Assembly (NCBI GenBank): GCA_035650355.1
Contig: DASRHT010000024.1
Coordinates: forward strand, 31,646 to 95,645
Origin: DASRHT01 sp035650355
Lineage (GTDB): Bacteria; Chloroflexota; Ktedonobacteria; Ktedonobacterales; Ktedonobacteraceae
Length of the DNA stretch: 64,000 nucleotides
Direction: 5' to 3'
The translations under genes were made by a program, and so were the position numbers. The notes below the pieces were generated by a model that did not search any database, had not been told where the DNA came from, and saw only the letters and a list, made by a program, of their open reading frames with translations. This document shows, in pieces, positions 26,911 through 35,515 of this stretch; within the stretch, counting starts at the first letter, position 1; each line of letters opens with the position of its first letter.

Positions 26911-28075
26911 GCTACCCACTTATGACGGGAAATTAGATCGAATTGTAGAGTTTCAGCAACAATTTATCGCTATTCTATGCACTTCCAGCATATCACTTTG
27001 CCCCCAAGAAGACGATTTTAAGCAAGCGTTTGCCGATGATCAGTGTGGTGCATGGACCTTTACCTGGCTCCAGAAGAAAAGCAAGAAGGGTACTTATTAT
27101 GAAGAACTCTGCAAATTGCTTATTTACTTCGCTGCGAATCCTGGCTCACGACAACTCCTTGTAGATGCATTTAAAAACGATGCCGATTTCTATGCCCACA
27201 AGGATGATGCTCAGTTTAAATTTTTATTCAACACCGGTTTTAACACAAAAAAGTATACCGAGTTATCTAGTATAGTAAAGTCGTTGATGATTGCATTTTA
27301 TGAAAAATTGTTTTCCGATGGTTTCCCTCCTTATGTTGCTGATATTGATCGAAAACGTTTTCTTAAAATCTTTTGGGATACCAATAAAAAGCTTGGAGTA
27401 TGTCCTGCCTGTGATGGACAACGACCTGATATGGATGATCGTTGTGACATTGATCATTTTTTCCCCAAAGCTCTCTACCCTTTCCTGTCAATGCGAGCAG
27501 CTAATCTTGTCCCTATCTGTGTCGAGTGCAATCGTGTGTACAAGAAGGATAAAGACCCATTAGATCATTCCCTGCCCGCTCCATTAATAAACACATTTCA
27601 CCCATATGGTAGGCCAGCTATCAACGAAATCAAAATAGTAGTCTATCGCGAGGTAAACGGAGAGCGTAAGGTATTGCTGAAGGAGCCAGATGATACCATA
27701 TCTCCTCGGATTAAGCAGATGAACCATGTCCTTGAGCTGGAGAAACGATGGAACGAGAGGCTCAAGCGAGTAATTGGCAATATTGAGCAACAGGTAAGAC
27801 GATCAGCTAACAAGCGCAGAAAAGAAGGAATTAATCTAACTGCTATTGTAGAGGATGTCTTACGAGATAAAGCAGACAATGCTGATATCGGTAAAGAGCC
27901 GAATAGCGTTATTACCGGTAGCTACGTTGATTATGTTCTACTTGACCTGGAAGAGCGTTTAACCCTGGCAGGACAAATAATTGCCGAGGATAATGTAGAA
28001 GAGGTGGGAATATTTGAAGAACAGATGAGTGCAGTATTGGCTATCACGAAGCCCGAAAAAGATATTTCTCGTTAG
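26894..28075 (+). CDS. HNH endonuclease of a restriction-linked ATPase-HNH pair (PtuB-like)
   Basis: 393 residues. An N-terminal helical region of about 160 residues is followed by a zinc-supported HNH site: Cys170 and Cys173, then DIDHFFPK (Asp187, His188), NLVPIC (Asn204) and CxxC-Asn (Cys209, Cys212, Asn213). A helical C-terminal region follows. The ATG lies inside the 3' end of the ATPase gene with GAGGAAGG upstream, so the two proteins are probably made in fixed ratio. By analogy with PtuB and with HNH proteins next to AAA ATPases in restriction loci, it would cut nucleic acid when its ATPase partner is triggered. The gene is AT-richer than hsdR. Confidence 0.85.
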   Translation: MLHQIELPTYDGKLDRIVEFQQQFIAILCTSSISLCPQEDDFKQAFADDQCGAWTFTWLQKKSKKGTYYEELCKLLIYFAANPGSRQLLVDAFKNDADFYAHKDDAQFKFLFNTGFNTKKYTELSSIVKSLMIAFYEKLFSDGFPPYVADIDRKRFLKIFWDTNKKLGVCPACDGQRPDMDDRCDIDHFFPKALYPFLSMRAANLVPICVECNRVYKKDKDPLDHSLPAPLINTFHPYGRPAINEIKIVVYREVNGERKVLLKEPDDTISPRIKQMNHVLELEKRWNERLKRVIGNIEQQVRRSANKRRKEGINLTAIVEDVLRDKADNADIGKEPNSVITGSYVDYVLLDLEERLTLAGQIIAEDNVEEVGIFEEQMSAVLAITKPEKDISR

Positions 28076-28331
28076 CCAAAAACAGTATGCTTGAAAGTAA
28101 TTCTCAGACCTTCTCCATCTCTACAACCCCGCATCCGATATATCGTATACAGAAATAGAACGATGGTCCATCTTGTTGTAATAGGTAAACGATATATTGT
28201 TTGAATGACAGGCTCACTGTTGAGGTGATATGCTAGCTTGCCAAATAACGCCGCCGAGGCATTCGCAAGTACGCTATGTTGCTTCACTTTGAGCGTATAT
28301 ACAGAAGAAAGTAAAGAAAGAGAGCATTTCC

Positions 28332-28631
28332 ATGTTGTGGGGATTTGGACACGGCCTATTGTTTTTGCTGCCGTTGTTCTTCCTGGGCAAGGTTTTCTGG
28401 ATCGTTATCCTTGCGCTCCTCATCGGGTTCGCAATTCGCCGCTTTGGCTTCAGGCATAGATATGCCCCTTACGCCCAGGCTCCGTTTTACCACTATACCG
28501 CTCCACAAAACCAGCCGTCAGCTTTAGAGGTTCTGCGCCAGCGGTACGCGCGGGGCGAGATTGATGCCGTTACCTTCGATCAGATGCGCGAACGGCTCCA
28601 GGCCAGCGAAGGACCACGACAAACACAGTAG
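28332..28631 (+). CDS. Small membrane protein with SHOCT domain
   Basis: 99 residues. One or two hydrophobic helices (FGHGLLFLLPLFFLGKVFWIVILALLIGF, about 5-34) are followed by a basic stretch and a C-terminal SHOCT motif (ALEVLRQRYARGEIDAVTFDQMRERL). SHOCT segments are short oligomerisation modules found at protein ends. The ribosome binding site is weak (AGAGAG). Function unknown. Confidence 0.75.
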   Translation: MLWGFGHGLLFLLPLFFLGKVFWIVILALLIGFAIRRFGFRHRYAPYAQAPFYHYTAPQNQPSALEVLRQRYARGEIDAVTFDQMRERLQASEGPRQTQ

Positions 28632-28842
28632 GCTAAAATACTCGTTTCCAGACGATAACATTAAAGGATGGAAACGCAGCATATGAACGGATGGAGCATT
28701 GCTTCCTGCACTCGAACGTGGGGAGTCAATGCTCCTTCTTGCTTTATTGCCGGCAATTCCCGGGTCAATCGCTGTTGAAGCTTGCGAGGGTTTTTGTTAG
28801 TATAGGCTGCAATCAGATTATTAAAATGGATGGAGCAGCATC

Positions 28843-29304
28843 ATGAGCGTGTTTGAGCAAATTCTGGAGTTGCTGGAGCAGCATAATATACCATATAAGC
28901 TGACCGAACATGAAGCGGTGCGAACGAGCGAGGAGGCGGCTAGAGTACGCGGCGCGGCCCTCAAGACCGGAGCGAAAGCGATGATTGTACGCTGCAAAGA
29001 TGACTACTATCTGCTCGTCTTGCCTGCTGATAAACGCATTGACTGGAAACGCTTGCGAGCAATTTTGCATGTGAGTAATGTCAGACTGGCTACGGAGGAG
29101 GAAGCGGAGAGCGTCGCTCACGTTAAAATGGGCAGCGTGCCTCCCTTCGGCAATATACTCGGAGTGCCAACCTATTTCGATGAAGGTCTTTTCGAGAACG
29201 AAGTGGTCAACTTTAATCCTGGCAGTACCACGCATTCCATTGCGATGAAAAGCGCCGATTTGCGTGCGCTCGTCTCGCCTGTCGTTGCCGCTTTTGCTCT
29301 ATAG
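28843..29304 (+). CDS. YbaK/ProX-type aminoacyl-tRNA deacylase domain protein
   Basis: 153 residues, the size of a free-standing YbaK/EbsC editing domain. The conserved catalytic Lys is in TGAKAMIV, and the loop GSVPPFGN is typical. It would hydrolyse mischarged aminoacyl-tRNA, usually Cys-tRNA(Pro) or Ala-tRNA(Pro). The ATG follows GGAG by 8 bases. It is convergent with the downstream membrane protein gene. Specificity within the family is not readable. Confidence 0.88.
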   Translation: MSVFEQILELLEQHNIPYKLTEHEAVRTSEEAARVRGAALKTGAKAMIVRCKDDYYLLVLPADKRIDWKRLRAILHVSNVRLATEEEAESVAHVKMGSVPPFGNILGVPTYFDEGLFENEVVNFNPGSTTHSIAMKSADLRALVSPVVAAFAL

Positions 29305-29331
29305 GAGTGAGGCCGCCAATGCATTGCTGAC

Positions 29332-30099
29332 TTAGCGAGCATCAACATATTTTCTTACAAACCAGAGCGAGCAGCCATGCAATAATAGCGATATCAGCAC
29401 TGCCAGGCTGAAGGCGATCACGATCCCCTCCCTCTCCAGGGTGGCGGCAATGATCAGGAAGAAAACGGCAAAGGTGAAGGTGCCGATAAGTACGCCGCGT
29501 AACAAGCGACTGGCCGCTTCTGTACCCTGAAAGTGATGGGTGAAGGTACCCAGGATCGTGGCATAGATCGGGAATGGTGTGAGCAGGCCGCTTAACTGGG
29601 GACCTAATAGACCCGCAATCCCCGTTAGCGTTAACACGAATGCGGCAGCCGTGACCATGCGTAACCATACTTCCCCGCGAAGCTTCGGAGGCAGATCTGT
29701 CTGAACATGATTGCGGGGGAAAAGTTGTAACGAGACGGCAAGGGTAGCGATTACAGCGATAAAGGCGATGAGCAGGGAAAGTGAAAGCTGTTCTAAAACA
29801 AAGGTCATGATAAAAAATGCGCACCAACTTATCAACAAGCTGCCCAACCAGCCGAGCCGCAGCGAAATCCAGCTATACGCCAGGCAAAAACTGGCTACGG
29901 AGATCAGGCCGAGCATAATGTTTTGAGCAGCCAGGGCCGCGAATGTTGTACCATGATCAAGAGCCAGGAACAGCGCGATTGGGCCTGATGTCAAAGGCAG
30001 CCCGACGAGCCAGCCGCTTATCGATGGTCCCCAACGACGACCAGCGAGGCTAACAAGGCCGACGAGCATGGGAGCTAAAAATAATTTAAATGCTAGCAT
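29332..30099 (-). CDS. Multi-pass membrane protein of unknown function
   Basis: 255 residues with about eight hydrophobic helices throughout (FLAPMLVGLVSLAG, WLVGLPLTSGPIALFLAL, LISVASFCLAYSWISL, LLIAFIAVIATLAVSL and others). No transporter motif is recognised. The ATG at 30099 has no clear Shine-Dalgarno sequence, so the message may have a short leader or the start may differ. It is divergent from the gentisate genes across 175 bases that contain the perfect palindrome GTATATATATAC at 30146-30157. Confidence 0.7.
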   Translation of the reverse strand: MLAFKLFLAPMLVGLVSLAGRRWGPSISGWLVGLPLTSGPIALFLALDHGTTFAALAAQNIMLGLISVASFCLAYSWISLRLGWLGSLLISWCAFFIMTFVLEQLSLSLLIAFIAVIATLAVSLQLFPRNHVQTDLPPKLRGEVWLRMVTAAAFVLTLTGIAGLLGPQLSGLLTPFPIYATILGTFTHHFQGTEAASRLLRGVLIGTFTFAVFFLIIAATLEREGIVIAFSLAVLISLLLHGCSLWFVRKYVDAR

Positions 30100-30274
30100 G
30101 CCTGTTATTTCTAATACATTTCTGTTTTACGCTTTAGAGTTTGATGTATATATATACCTGGTCCTTTTGTTTTAGAATCTTTTGCCATTTTCTTACCTTG
30201 TAAGATGATACTTCTGAATTATAAAATAAGCATAATGCTGCTGAATTTTCTTGTCAAGAAAGGAAGGGCCGACG

Positions 30275-31390
30275 ATGTCGATGATAACAACCGATGCCGA
30301 GCTGAATGCGCTATATAACGATATGGAGGCGCGTCATTTGATGGCGCTCTGGCGGCTTGAGGGCAATATTATGCCGCGGCAGCCCAGCTCCAGGGCCATA
30401 CCCTGGCTCTGGAAGTGGCAAGAGCTGTATGCCATTGCCGAACGAGCAGGCAGCCTTGTGCCGGTTGAACGCGGCGGCGACCGGCGTGCTATCGCGCTGG
30501 CGAATCCAGGGCTGGCCCCCGAGCCGTTTGTCACGCCTACCCTCTGGGCAGCGGTGCAGTGGCTCAACGGGCGGGAAGTGGCTCCCGGTCATCGCCATAC
30601 TGCTCAGGCTGTGCGCTGGATTATCGATGGGCGCGGCGGCTATAGCACTGTTGAGGGCGATAAGGTCTACCTCGAACCTGGCGATCTCGTGCTCAACCCG
30701 CCCTGGTGCTGGCACGATCATGGCAGCGATGCCGACGAACGTTCGATCTGGATGGACGGCCTTGATATTCCGATCAACAATTTTCTTGATGCGGGCTTCT
30801 TTGAGCCCTATCCGCAGGAGCAGCAGCCGATTACCGAGCTGCAAGACGGTAAATATTTGAAGTATGGCGCAGGTTTGGTGCGACCGGCCTGGGAAGAGCG
30901 CAAAGAGGCATATCCGCCGGTATCAACGTATAAGTGGAGCGATACCGAGCGGGCGCTGACCAATCTCGCCAAAGTGGATGCCAGCCCTTTCGACGATGTC
31001 GCGCTGGAGTTCACCAATCCCCATACCGGCGGTCCCGTGATGAAGACCATGACCTGCTGGATACAGATGTTGCGGCCCGGCATCAAAACCAGGGCGCATC
31101 GACAGGTCAATAGCGCCGTCTATTACGCGCATGAGGGCCAGGGAGCGACCATTATCAACGGTATCCGCTTCGAGTGGCAGAAGGGCGACTTTTTCGTTGT
31201 GCCGAGTTGGTGCTGGCATGAGCATCATAACGGCTCAACCGGCGAGCGGGCAATCCTCTTCTCCATTCAGGATACACCGATCATGACGGCCCTCGGTAAG
31301 TATCGCGAGGAAGCTTACGCCGAGAATGGCGGTCATCAGCCTGTTACGGGCGACTTTTCATTTCAATCCCAGACGGGTCGAGAGCATTAG
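30275..31390 (+). CDS. Gentisate 1,2-dioxygenase-like bicupin
   Basis: 371 residues with two cupin domains. The first holds the iron ligands in PGHRHTAQAVRW and the matching WCWHDHG; the second, KTRAHRQVNSAVYY and WCWHEHHNG, also keeps His residues. This is the pattern and length of gentisate 1,2-dioxygenase, which opens gentisate (2,5-dihydroxybenzoate) to maleylpyruvate with Fe(II); 1-hydroxy-2-naphthoate dioxygenase and salicylate dioxygenase are close alternatives. ATG 30275 follows AGGAAGGG. The flavin hydroxylase and MFS gene downstream support an aromatic acid pathway; maleylpyruvate isomerase and hydrolase genes are not in the window. Confidence 0.87.
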   Translation: MSMITTDAELNALYNDMEARHLMALWRLEGNIMPRQPSSRAIPWLWKWQELYAIAERAGSLVPVERGGDRRAIALANPGLAPEPFVTPTLWAAVQWLNGREVAPGHRHTAQAVRWIIDGRGGYSTVEGDKVYLEPGDLVLNPPWCWHDHGSDADERSIWMDGLDIPINNFLDAGFFEPYPQEQQPITELQDGKYLKYGAGLVRPAWEERKEAYPPVSTYKWSDTERALTNLAKVDASPFDDVALEFTNPHTGGPVMKTMTCWIQMLRPGIKTRAHRQVNSAVYYAHEGQGATIINGIRFEWQKGDFFVVPSWCWHEHHNGSTGERAILFSIQDTPIMTALGKYREEAYAENGGHQPVTGDFSFQSQTGREH

Positions 31391-31439
31391 TAGTTCCGTC
31401 GCCTTCGCCGAGGGCAGTATGGACAGTATACCTTAAAAC

Positions 31440-31459
31440 GTCAAGTGGAAATGCACTAA
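31440..31459 (+). repeat. Twenty-base motif shared with the gyrB leader
   Basis: Differs from 15488-15507 at one base. It stands 45 bases before the flavin hydroxylase gene, in the gap after the dioxygenase stop. Confidence 0.5.
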
Positions 31460-31503
31460 CATATTGCATCGTCCGGCTGGCCTCCGCGCCAGCCTATAAC
31501 ATA

Positions 31504-32730
31504 ATGGACGAATTGCCTATGCAACAAGAGCCAGTCGTCATTGTAGGCGCGGGACCGGTAGGCTTGACCGCAGCAGAGATCCTCACGCTGCAAAATATCC
31601 CCGTGATTGTGCTGGAACAGCATGGCGTGCCCAGTCCCGAGTGGCGGGCCTCGACATTTCACGCAGCCACCCTGGAACTGCTGGAGGCGACGGGACTTTC
31701 CGGCGAACTGATGGCAAGAGGATTGATTGCCGACAAGATCCAGTACCGCGACCGACGCACGGGCGTTTACGCCGAATTCGATACCAGGCTCCTGAAAAAC
31801 GATACGAAATATCCCTTTCGCCTCCAATGCCCCCAATCAACCTATGTGCAGATCCTCGCCGAACGCCTGCAAACACGTTCGTCAGCCGATCTGCGTTTCA
31901 ACTCGGCGCTGATCGGGCTTGAGCAGGAAAACGACGGCGTGAAAGCTATCGTCCAGACGCCGGAAGGTAAGTACACGTTACATACGCCGTTCCTGCTGGG
32001 CGCGGACGGAGCGAAGAGCATTGTGAGGAAACAACTGGGCATCTCTTTTGATGGGATGACGTTTGAGGAGCGCCTTTTGCTGGTCGGCACGCCGGTGCCA
32101 TTCGATCAGTTCCTGCCAGACATCACCTATGTCAATTATATCTCCGATCCGCAGGAGTTCCTCTTCATCCTGCGCGTACCAGAGGCGTGGCGTCTTTTGT
32201 ATTCCGTCCCTGCCACCCTATCAGACGAGCAGGCGATGAGCGATGAGCGGATTCAAGGCACCTTGCGCCGGGCGTTGCACACCGAGCATTATTTTCCTAT
32301 CGTTGAGCGTATGATCTACCGCTTTCACCAGCGTGTAGCGGCGCGCTTTTATGATGGTCGCGTCGTGCTGCTAGGTGATGCGGCCCACGTCAACAGTCCA
32401 TTTGGTGGACTGGGCCTCAACAGCGGGATTCACGATGCCGTCGATCTGAGTATGCGCCTGGTGCGTATCCTTACGGGAAGTGCTACTGTGGATGTAGAGG
32501 CCGAGCTACAGACATATGCGCAGCGCCGTCGCCAGGTTGCTATTCAGTACGTCCAGAACATCAGCGGGCGCAATACGCGTCTGATCGCCGAGCAAGATCC
32601 GCAGGAGCGGCTGCGTTTGCAGCAGGAGCTGGCCGATGAGGCCAACAATCCTGAGCGCGCTCGCCAATGGCTGCTGCGCTCCTCCCTGCTCACAAGTGTG
32701 CGCGACCAGGGCATTGGCGTTGCACCTTAG
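31504..32730 (+). CDS. FAD-dependent aromatic hydroxylase (PHBH-type monooxygenase)
   Basis: 408 residues. The N-terminal dinucleotide fold is IVGAGPVGLTAAEIL; the middle DG motif is LLGADGAKSIVRKQLG; the FAD ribityl motif is RVVLLGDAAHVNSPFGGLGLNSGIHDA. These mark single-component class A flavoprotein hydroxylases. Beside a gentisate dioxygenase, the best guess is 3-hydroxybenzoate 6-hydroxylase or a salicylate hydroxylase that makes gentisate, using NAD(P)H and O2. No good ribosome binding site precedes ATG 31504; ATG 31519 begins closer to the FAD domain and is an equal candidate. Confidence 0.85.
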   Translation: MDELPMQQEPVVIVGAGPVGLTAAEILTLQNIPVIVLEQHGVPSPEWRASTFHAATLELLEATGLSGELMARGLIADKIQYRDRRTGVYAEFDTRLLKNDTKYPFRLQCPQSTYVQILAERLQTRSSADLRFNSALIGLEQENDGVKAIVQTPEGKYTLHTPFLLGADGAKSIVRKQLGISFDGMTFEERLLLVGTPVPFDQFLPDITYVNYISDPQEFLFILRVPEAWRLLYSVPATLSDEQAMSDERIQGTLRRALHTEHYFPIVERMIYRFHQRVAARFYDGRVVLLGDAAHVNSPFGGLGLNSGIHDAVDLSMRLVRILTGSATVDVEAELQTYAQRRRQVAIQYVQNISGRNTRLIAEQDPQERLRLQQELADEANNPERARQWLLRSSLLTSVRDQGIGVAP

Positions 32731-32849
32731 CAGTCGCATGCGTCCAGATTCTAATGTTAAGAAAGGAGGTAGTTTTCCCCCCTGTTACCACCGCAATTAT
32801 AGTCGTTGTCGTACCCCGTTCCCCAGTGCAAATGGCAAGGAGGCTAAAC

Positions 32850-34115
32850 ATGCAGTTGTCTCGCAAAGCTGAATGGACGACCATTGTAGCGATGACTCTC
32901 ATATGGGGATTTGTTGGCCTGAATCGCGTCGGCATCTCGTACCTCTTCCCCATTCTGAGGCCATTATTTCACTTGCAGTTCACGCAAGTCGGGCTCCTGA
33001 TCTCCGGCACATCAATCACCTGGGCCTTCTCAACATTGATCGGTGGCTATCTATCCGACCGGCTCGGATTAAAACGTATTTATCTCATCGGCATTCTATC
33101 CGCAGCCGTTTTCAGCGGTCTGGTTGGTGCCGCGTGGGACTTCCTTTCGCTATTCGTCGTCCGTGATCTGATTGGTCTGGGCGATGGTATCGGATGGTCC
33201 GTGGGACAGGGCATCGTGGGCAAGGTTTCTCGTCCGGCTCAGCGAGCATTCAATCAGGGATTGGTGTCGGCGGGTTATACCCTGGTAGGAGTGGGGGTAG
33301 GCGCATTTCTTATCACCCAGATCGCCATTAATTTGGGGTGGAGAAATGTCTACTGGATACTGGCTCTCCCGGCTATCTTGCTGGTGTTCCTGCTGATAAG
33401 GCTGCTACCAAATATCCAGCCCGCCCATCGCGAATCACAGGGCAGCGTGCAGGCGACAAAAGCGCAATCGCTCAAAGCCTTTCTCAGCTTGTTTAAAAGC
33501 TGGCAAATGGCGGTGCTGATCATCCTCAACGTCGTTGTACTGGTATGGATATCAGGTTTCCTCGGCTTTGCCCCGCTCTTCTTGCAGAATCTGCACTATT
33601 CACTTACCACCAGTGGACTCATTATAACCGTCGTAGGATTGTGCGGCACTGTCGGACAGCTAATACTCCCATATCTCTCTGACGTGATTGGCAGAAAGCC
33701 CATTTGTACCGGGGCTTTAGTAATCTCGGCCCTCTGCCTCATTGCCGGGAGCCTCGTCGCTATGCCGGCGTTTGCATTGGCCAGTCTTATGGCGCTGAGC
33801 GGATTTTGCAGCTTTGGCTCGCAGCCTGTGATTACCGCGACGATAGTTGCCGAATCTGTTCCAGGCAGTCAGACGGCGGGCGCGCTGGGTGTGACTAACT
33901 TTTTCGCCGTATTTCTCGGGGCTACTTTGATACCGGTCGCCCTGGGCGCGATTGCCGACAATGTGGGTATTGCGGCGGCCATTATGTCAATTGGTATCAT
34001 CCAGGTGGTCGGCGTGGCGCTCGCTCTGGCGCTGCGGGAGACAGCTCCTCGCATCGTTGGGGTGGCGAAAGATCTGCTAAGCGAACCTGAAGGAGCAATA
34101 GGAACCGCACCATAG
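32850..34115 (+). CDS. MFS transporter, probably for an aromatic acid
   Basis: 421 residues with 12 predicted membrane helices. The family motif A appears after helix 2 (GGYLSDRLGLKRIYLIG) and in its second-half equivalent (LPYLSDVIGRKPICTG). I start it at ATG 32850, which has AAGGAGG 6 bases upstream; longer in-frame frames start in non-membrane, unlikely sequence. It is the third gene after the dioxygenase and hydroxylase, so uptake of an aromatic acid is the likely task, by inference from position. Confidence 0.85.
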   Translation: MQLSRKAEWTTIVAMTLIWGFVGLNRVGISYLFPILRPLFHLQFTQVGLLISGTSITWAFSTLIGGYLSDRLGLKRIYLIGILSAAVFSGLVGAAWDFLSLFVVRDLIGLGDGIGWSVGQGIVGKVSRPAQRAFNQGLVSAGYTLVGVGVGAFLITQIAINLGWRNVYWILALPAILLVFLLIRLLPNIQPAHRESQGSVQATKAQSLKAFLSLFKSWQMAVLIILNVVVLVWISGFLGFAPLFLQNLHYSLTTSGLIITVVGLCGTVGQLILPYLSDVIGRKPICTGALVISALCLIAGSLVAMPAFALASLMALSGFCSFGSQPVITATIVAESVPGSQTAGALGVTNFFAVFLGATLIPVALGAIADNVGIAAAIMSIGIIQVVGVALALALRETAPRIVGVAKDLLSEPEGAIGTAP

Positions 34116-34131
34116 TCAGTGGTTAATGCTG

Positions 34132-34167
34132 TGGAGTTGGGACTGATCAAGATCAGTTTCAACTCCA
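34132..34167 (+). terminator. Terminator of the gentisate operon
   Basis: Arms 34132-34148 and 34151-34167 pair over 17 bp with two G-U pairs, followed by TAATTT. The innermost pairs must open to form the loop. Confidence 0.7.
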
Positions 34168-34285
34168 TAATTTATGAAGCATTCGAGCAAGAGGAGATCT
34201 TCAATAATTACTGGTAAGTTGAGAAGCTTCATATAGAAATTCAAATAATTTACTGAAAATCAACCGTATTAATACCGTTTTAGTC

Positions 34286-34315
34286 TTGATTTGATGGGCT
34301 ATTTTACTTTACAAT
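34286..34315 (+). promoter_or_regulatory. Sigma-70-type promoter for the pel-like operon
   Basis: TTGATT (34286-34291), an 18-base spacer and TACAAT (34310-34315). It would give a leader of about 100 bases before pelD. I see no c-di-GMP riboswitch in that leader. Confidence 0.55.
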
Positions 34316-34423
34316 ACATAGTAGCTTTACGCATATTACATAATAAAACCGTTTTCTCGTGGATGCGGTGGAGGCGCCACAGCGTGAACAGCGCCGCGAG
34401 GTCGTAGTGTGAAGGAGAGGTTC

Positions 34424-35467
34424 GTGGGTATTTTGTGGAAGTGGAACGGTTTAAAATGGCGACAGTTTCACCGGCTGCGTCAGATGTTTGAGGTAACTCT
34501 TGGCCTGGGCATTGTGCTGGCTGCGAGCTGGTATGCGCCGAGTACATGGATAACCTCGCATCTCATTTTCTGTACCGTGTTCCTCATCGTTTTTGCCACT
34601 GCTATTCGTTACCATACGATGGCAGCCTACTATGCCAGTTTACTTGCTGCGGTGATGTACGGGTTCTTACTCTGGTGGCGGCCCGAAGCGTATGCCCAAT
34701 TTAGCTTTTCCCATATAGTATTGGAAGCCTCCTTGCTATGCGTTGGTGGTATCCTTGCGAGCGATCTTTTACGAGCGCAACGCCGCCGGTTTAGCATGAT
34801 GGCACGAAAATATGCACGGGCGGAAAAGAGGCTGCAAAAAAAGACCCGGAGTTATCAAACGTTACTGGAAGTGAACGCCGGGTTAGAGCAGCAGGTCTCC
34901 GGGTTGCCGGCTTCGGTGGCAACCATCAGCGAGAAGATGGTGCAACTGTGGCAAGTGAACGGGAAAGAGCGTTATAGCGCGGTGCTGGATATGATAACGT
35001 ATGCAATTGAAGCACAGTCATGCGCATTGTATTTGCAATACAACGATCTGATGCAGCTTTGTGTTGGCCACTCGATTGATACATGTACGCATGCAACTAT
35101 TTTAGAGCTTGATGATCCTCTGATCAGCCGTGTGGTGCAACTGCGTCACGTCTGTACCGTGTGGGATTCGCTCCTTGAAGAGAAGATGCTCTCGCCAGAT
35201 ATTGCTGTGATGGCTGGCCCGCTATTTGATGACAATGAGCGGATTATGGGAATGGTTGTGGTGGATAGTATGCCTCTCTTGAAGTTCACGCCCGGCACCG
35301 TTCAACTTTTTAGCTCACTATTGCGGATCGCCTCGATTGCGCTCCAAACAGTTGCTACCGGTTATGATACGGGTCAACTCAAACGTCTTGACCGAGACGC
35401 GTTTGAGATGTTGGAGCCTGTTACCCCCATTCCTGCGTTTCTTTCATCCAAAGATAGTATTTCCTGA
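34424..35467 (+). CDS. pelD: PelD-like membrane GAF protein lacking the GGDEF domain
   Basis: 347 residues. Four hydrophobic helices lie in the first 125 residues (MFEVTLGLGIVLAASW to LLCVGGILASDLL), followed by a short coiled coil and a GAF domain at about 165-320. This is the N-terminal plan of PelD, the inner-membrane organiser and c-di-GMP receptor of the Pel machine. The C-terminal degenerate GGDEF domain that binds c-di-GMP in Pseudomonas is missing; the protein ends about 25 residues after the GAF. GTG 34424 is chosen because AAGGAG sits 6 bases upstream. The assignment rests on topology plus the following pelE, pelF and pelG genes. Confidence 0.75.
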   Translation: MGILWKWNGLKWRQFHRLRQMFEVTLGLGIVLAASWYAPSTWITSHLIFCTVFLIVFATAIRYHTMAAYYASLLAAVMYGFLLWWRPEAYAQFSFSHIVLEASLLCVGGILASDLLRAQRRRFSMMARKYARAEKRLQKKTRSYQTLLEVNAGLEQQVSGLPASVATISEKMVQLWQVNGKERYSAVLDMITYAIEAQSCALYLQYNDLMQLCVGHSIDTCTHATILELDDPLISRVVQLRHVCTVWDSLLEEKMLSPDIAVMAGPLFDDNERIMGMVVVDSMPLLKFTPGTVQLFSSLLRIASIALQTVATGYDTGQLKRLDRDAFEMLEPVTPIPAFLSSKDSIS

Positions 35468-35515
35468 AAAAGCTTATACTGGCATCTGGGGTTGTTGGTA
35501 AAAGGGGAGAGCTTT

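Noticed and set aside
34322..34423. c-di-GMP riboswitch in the pel leader
   Set aside because: I looked for GEMM-type conserved segments and saw none; the leader is also short.
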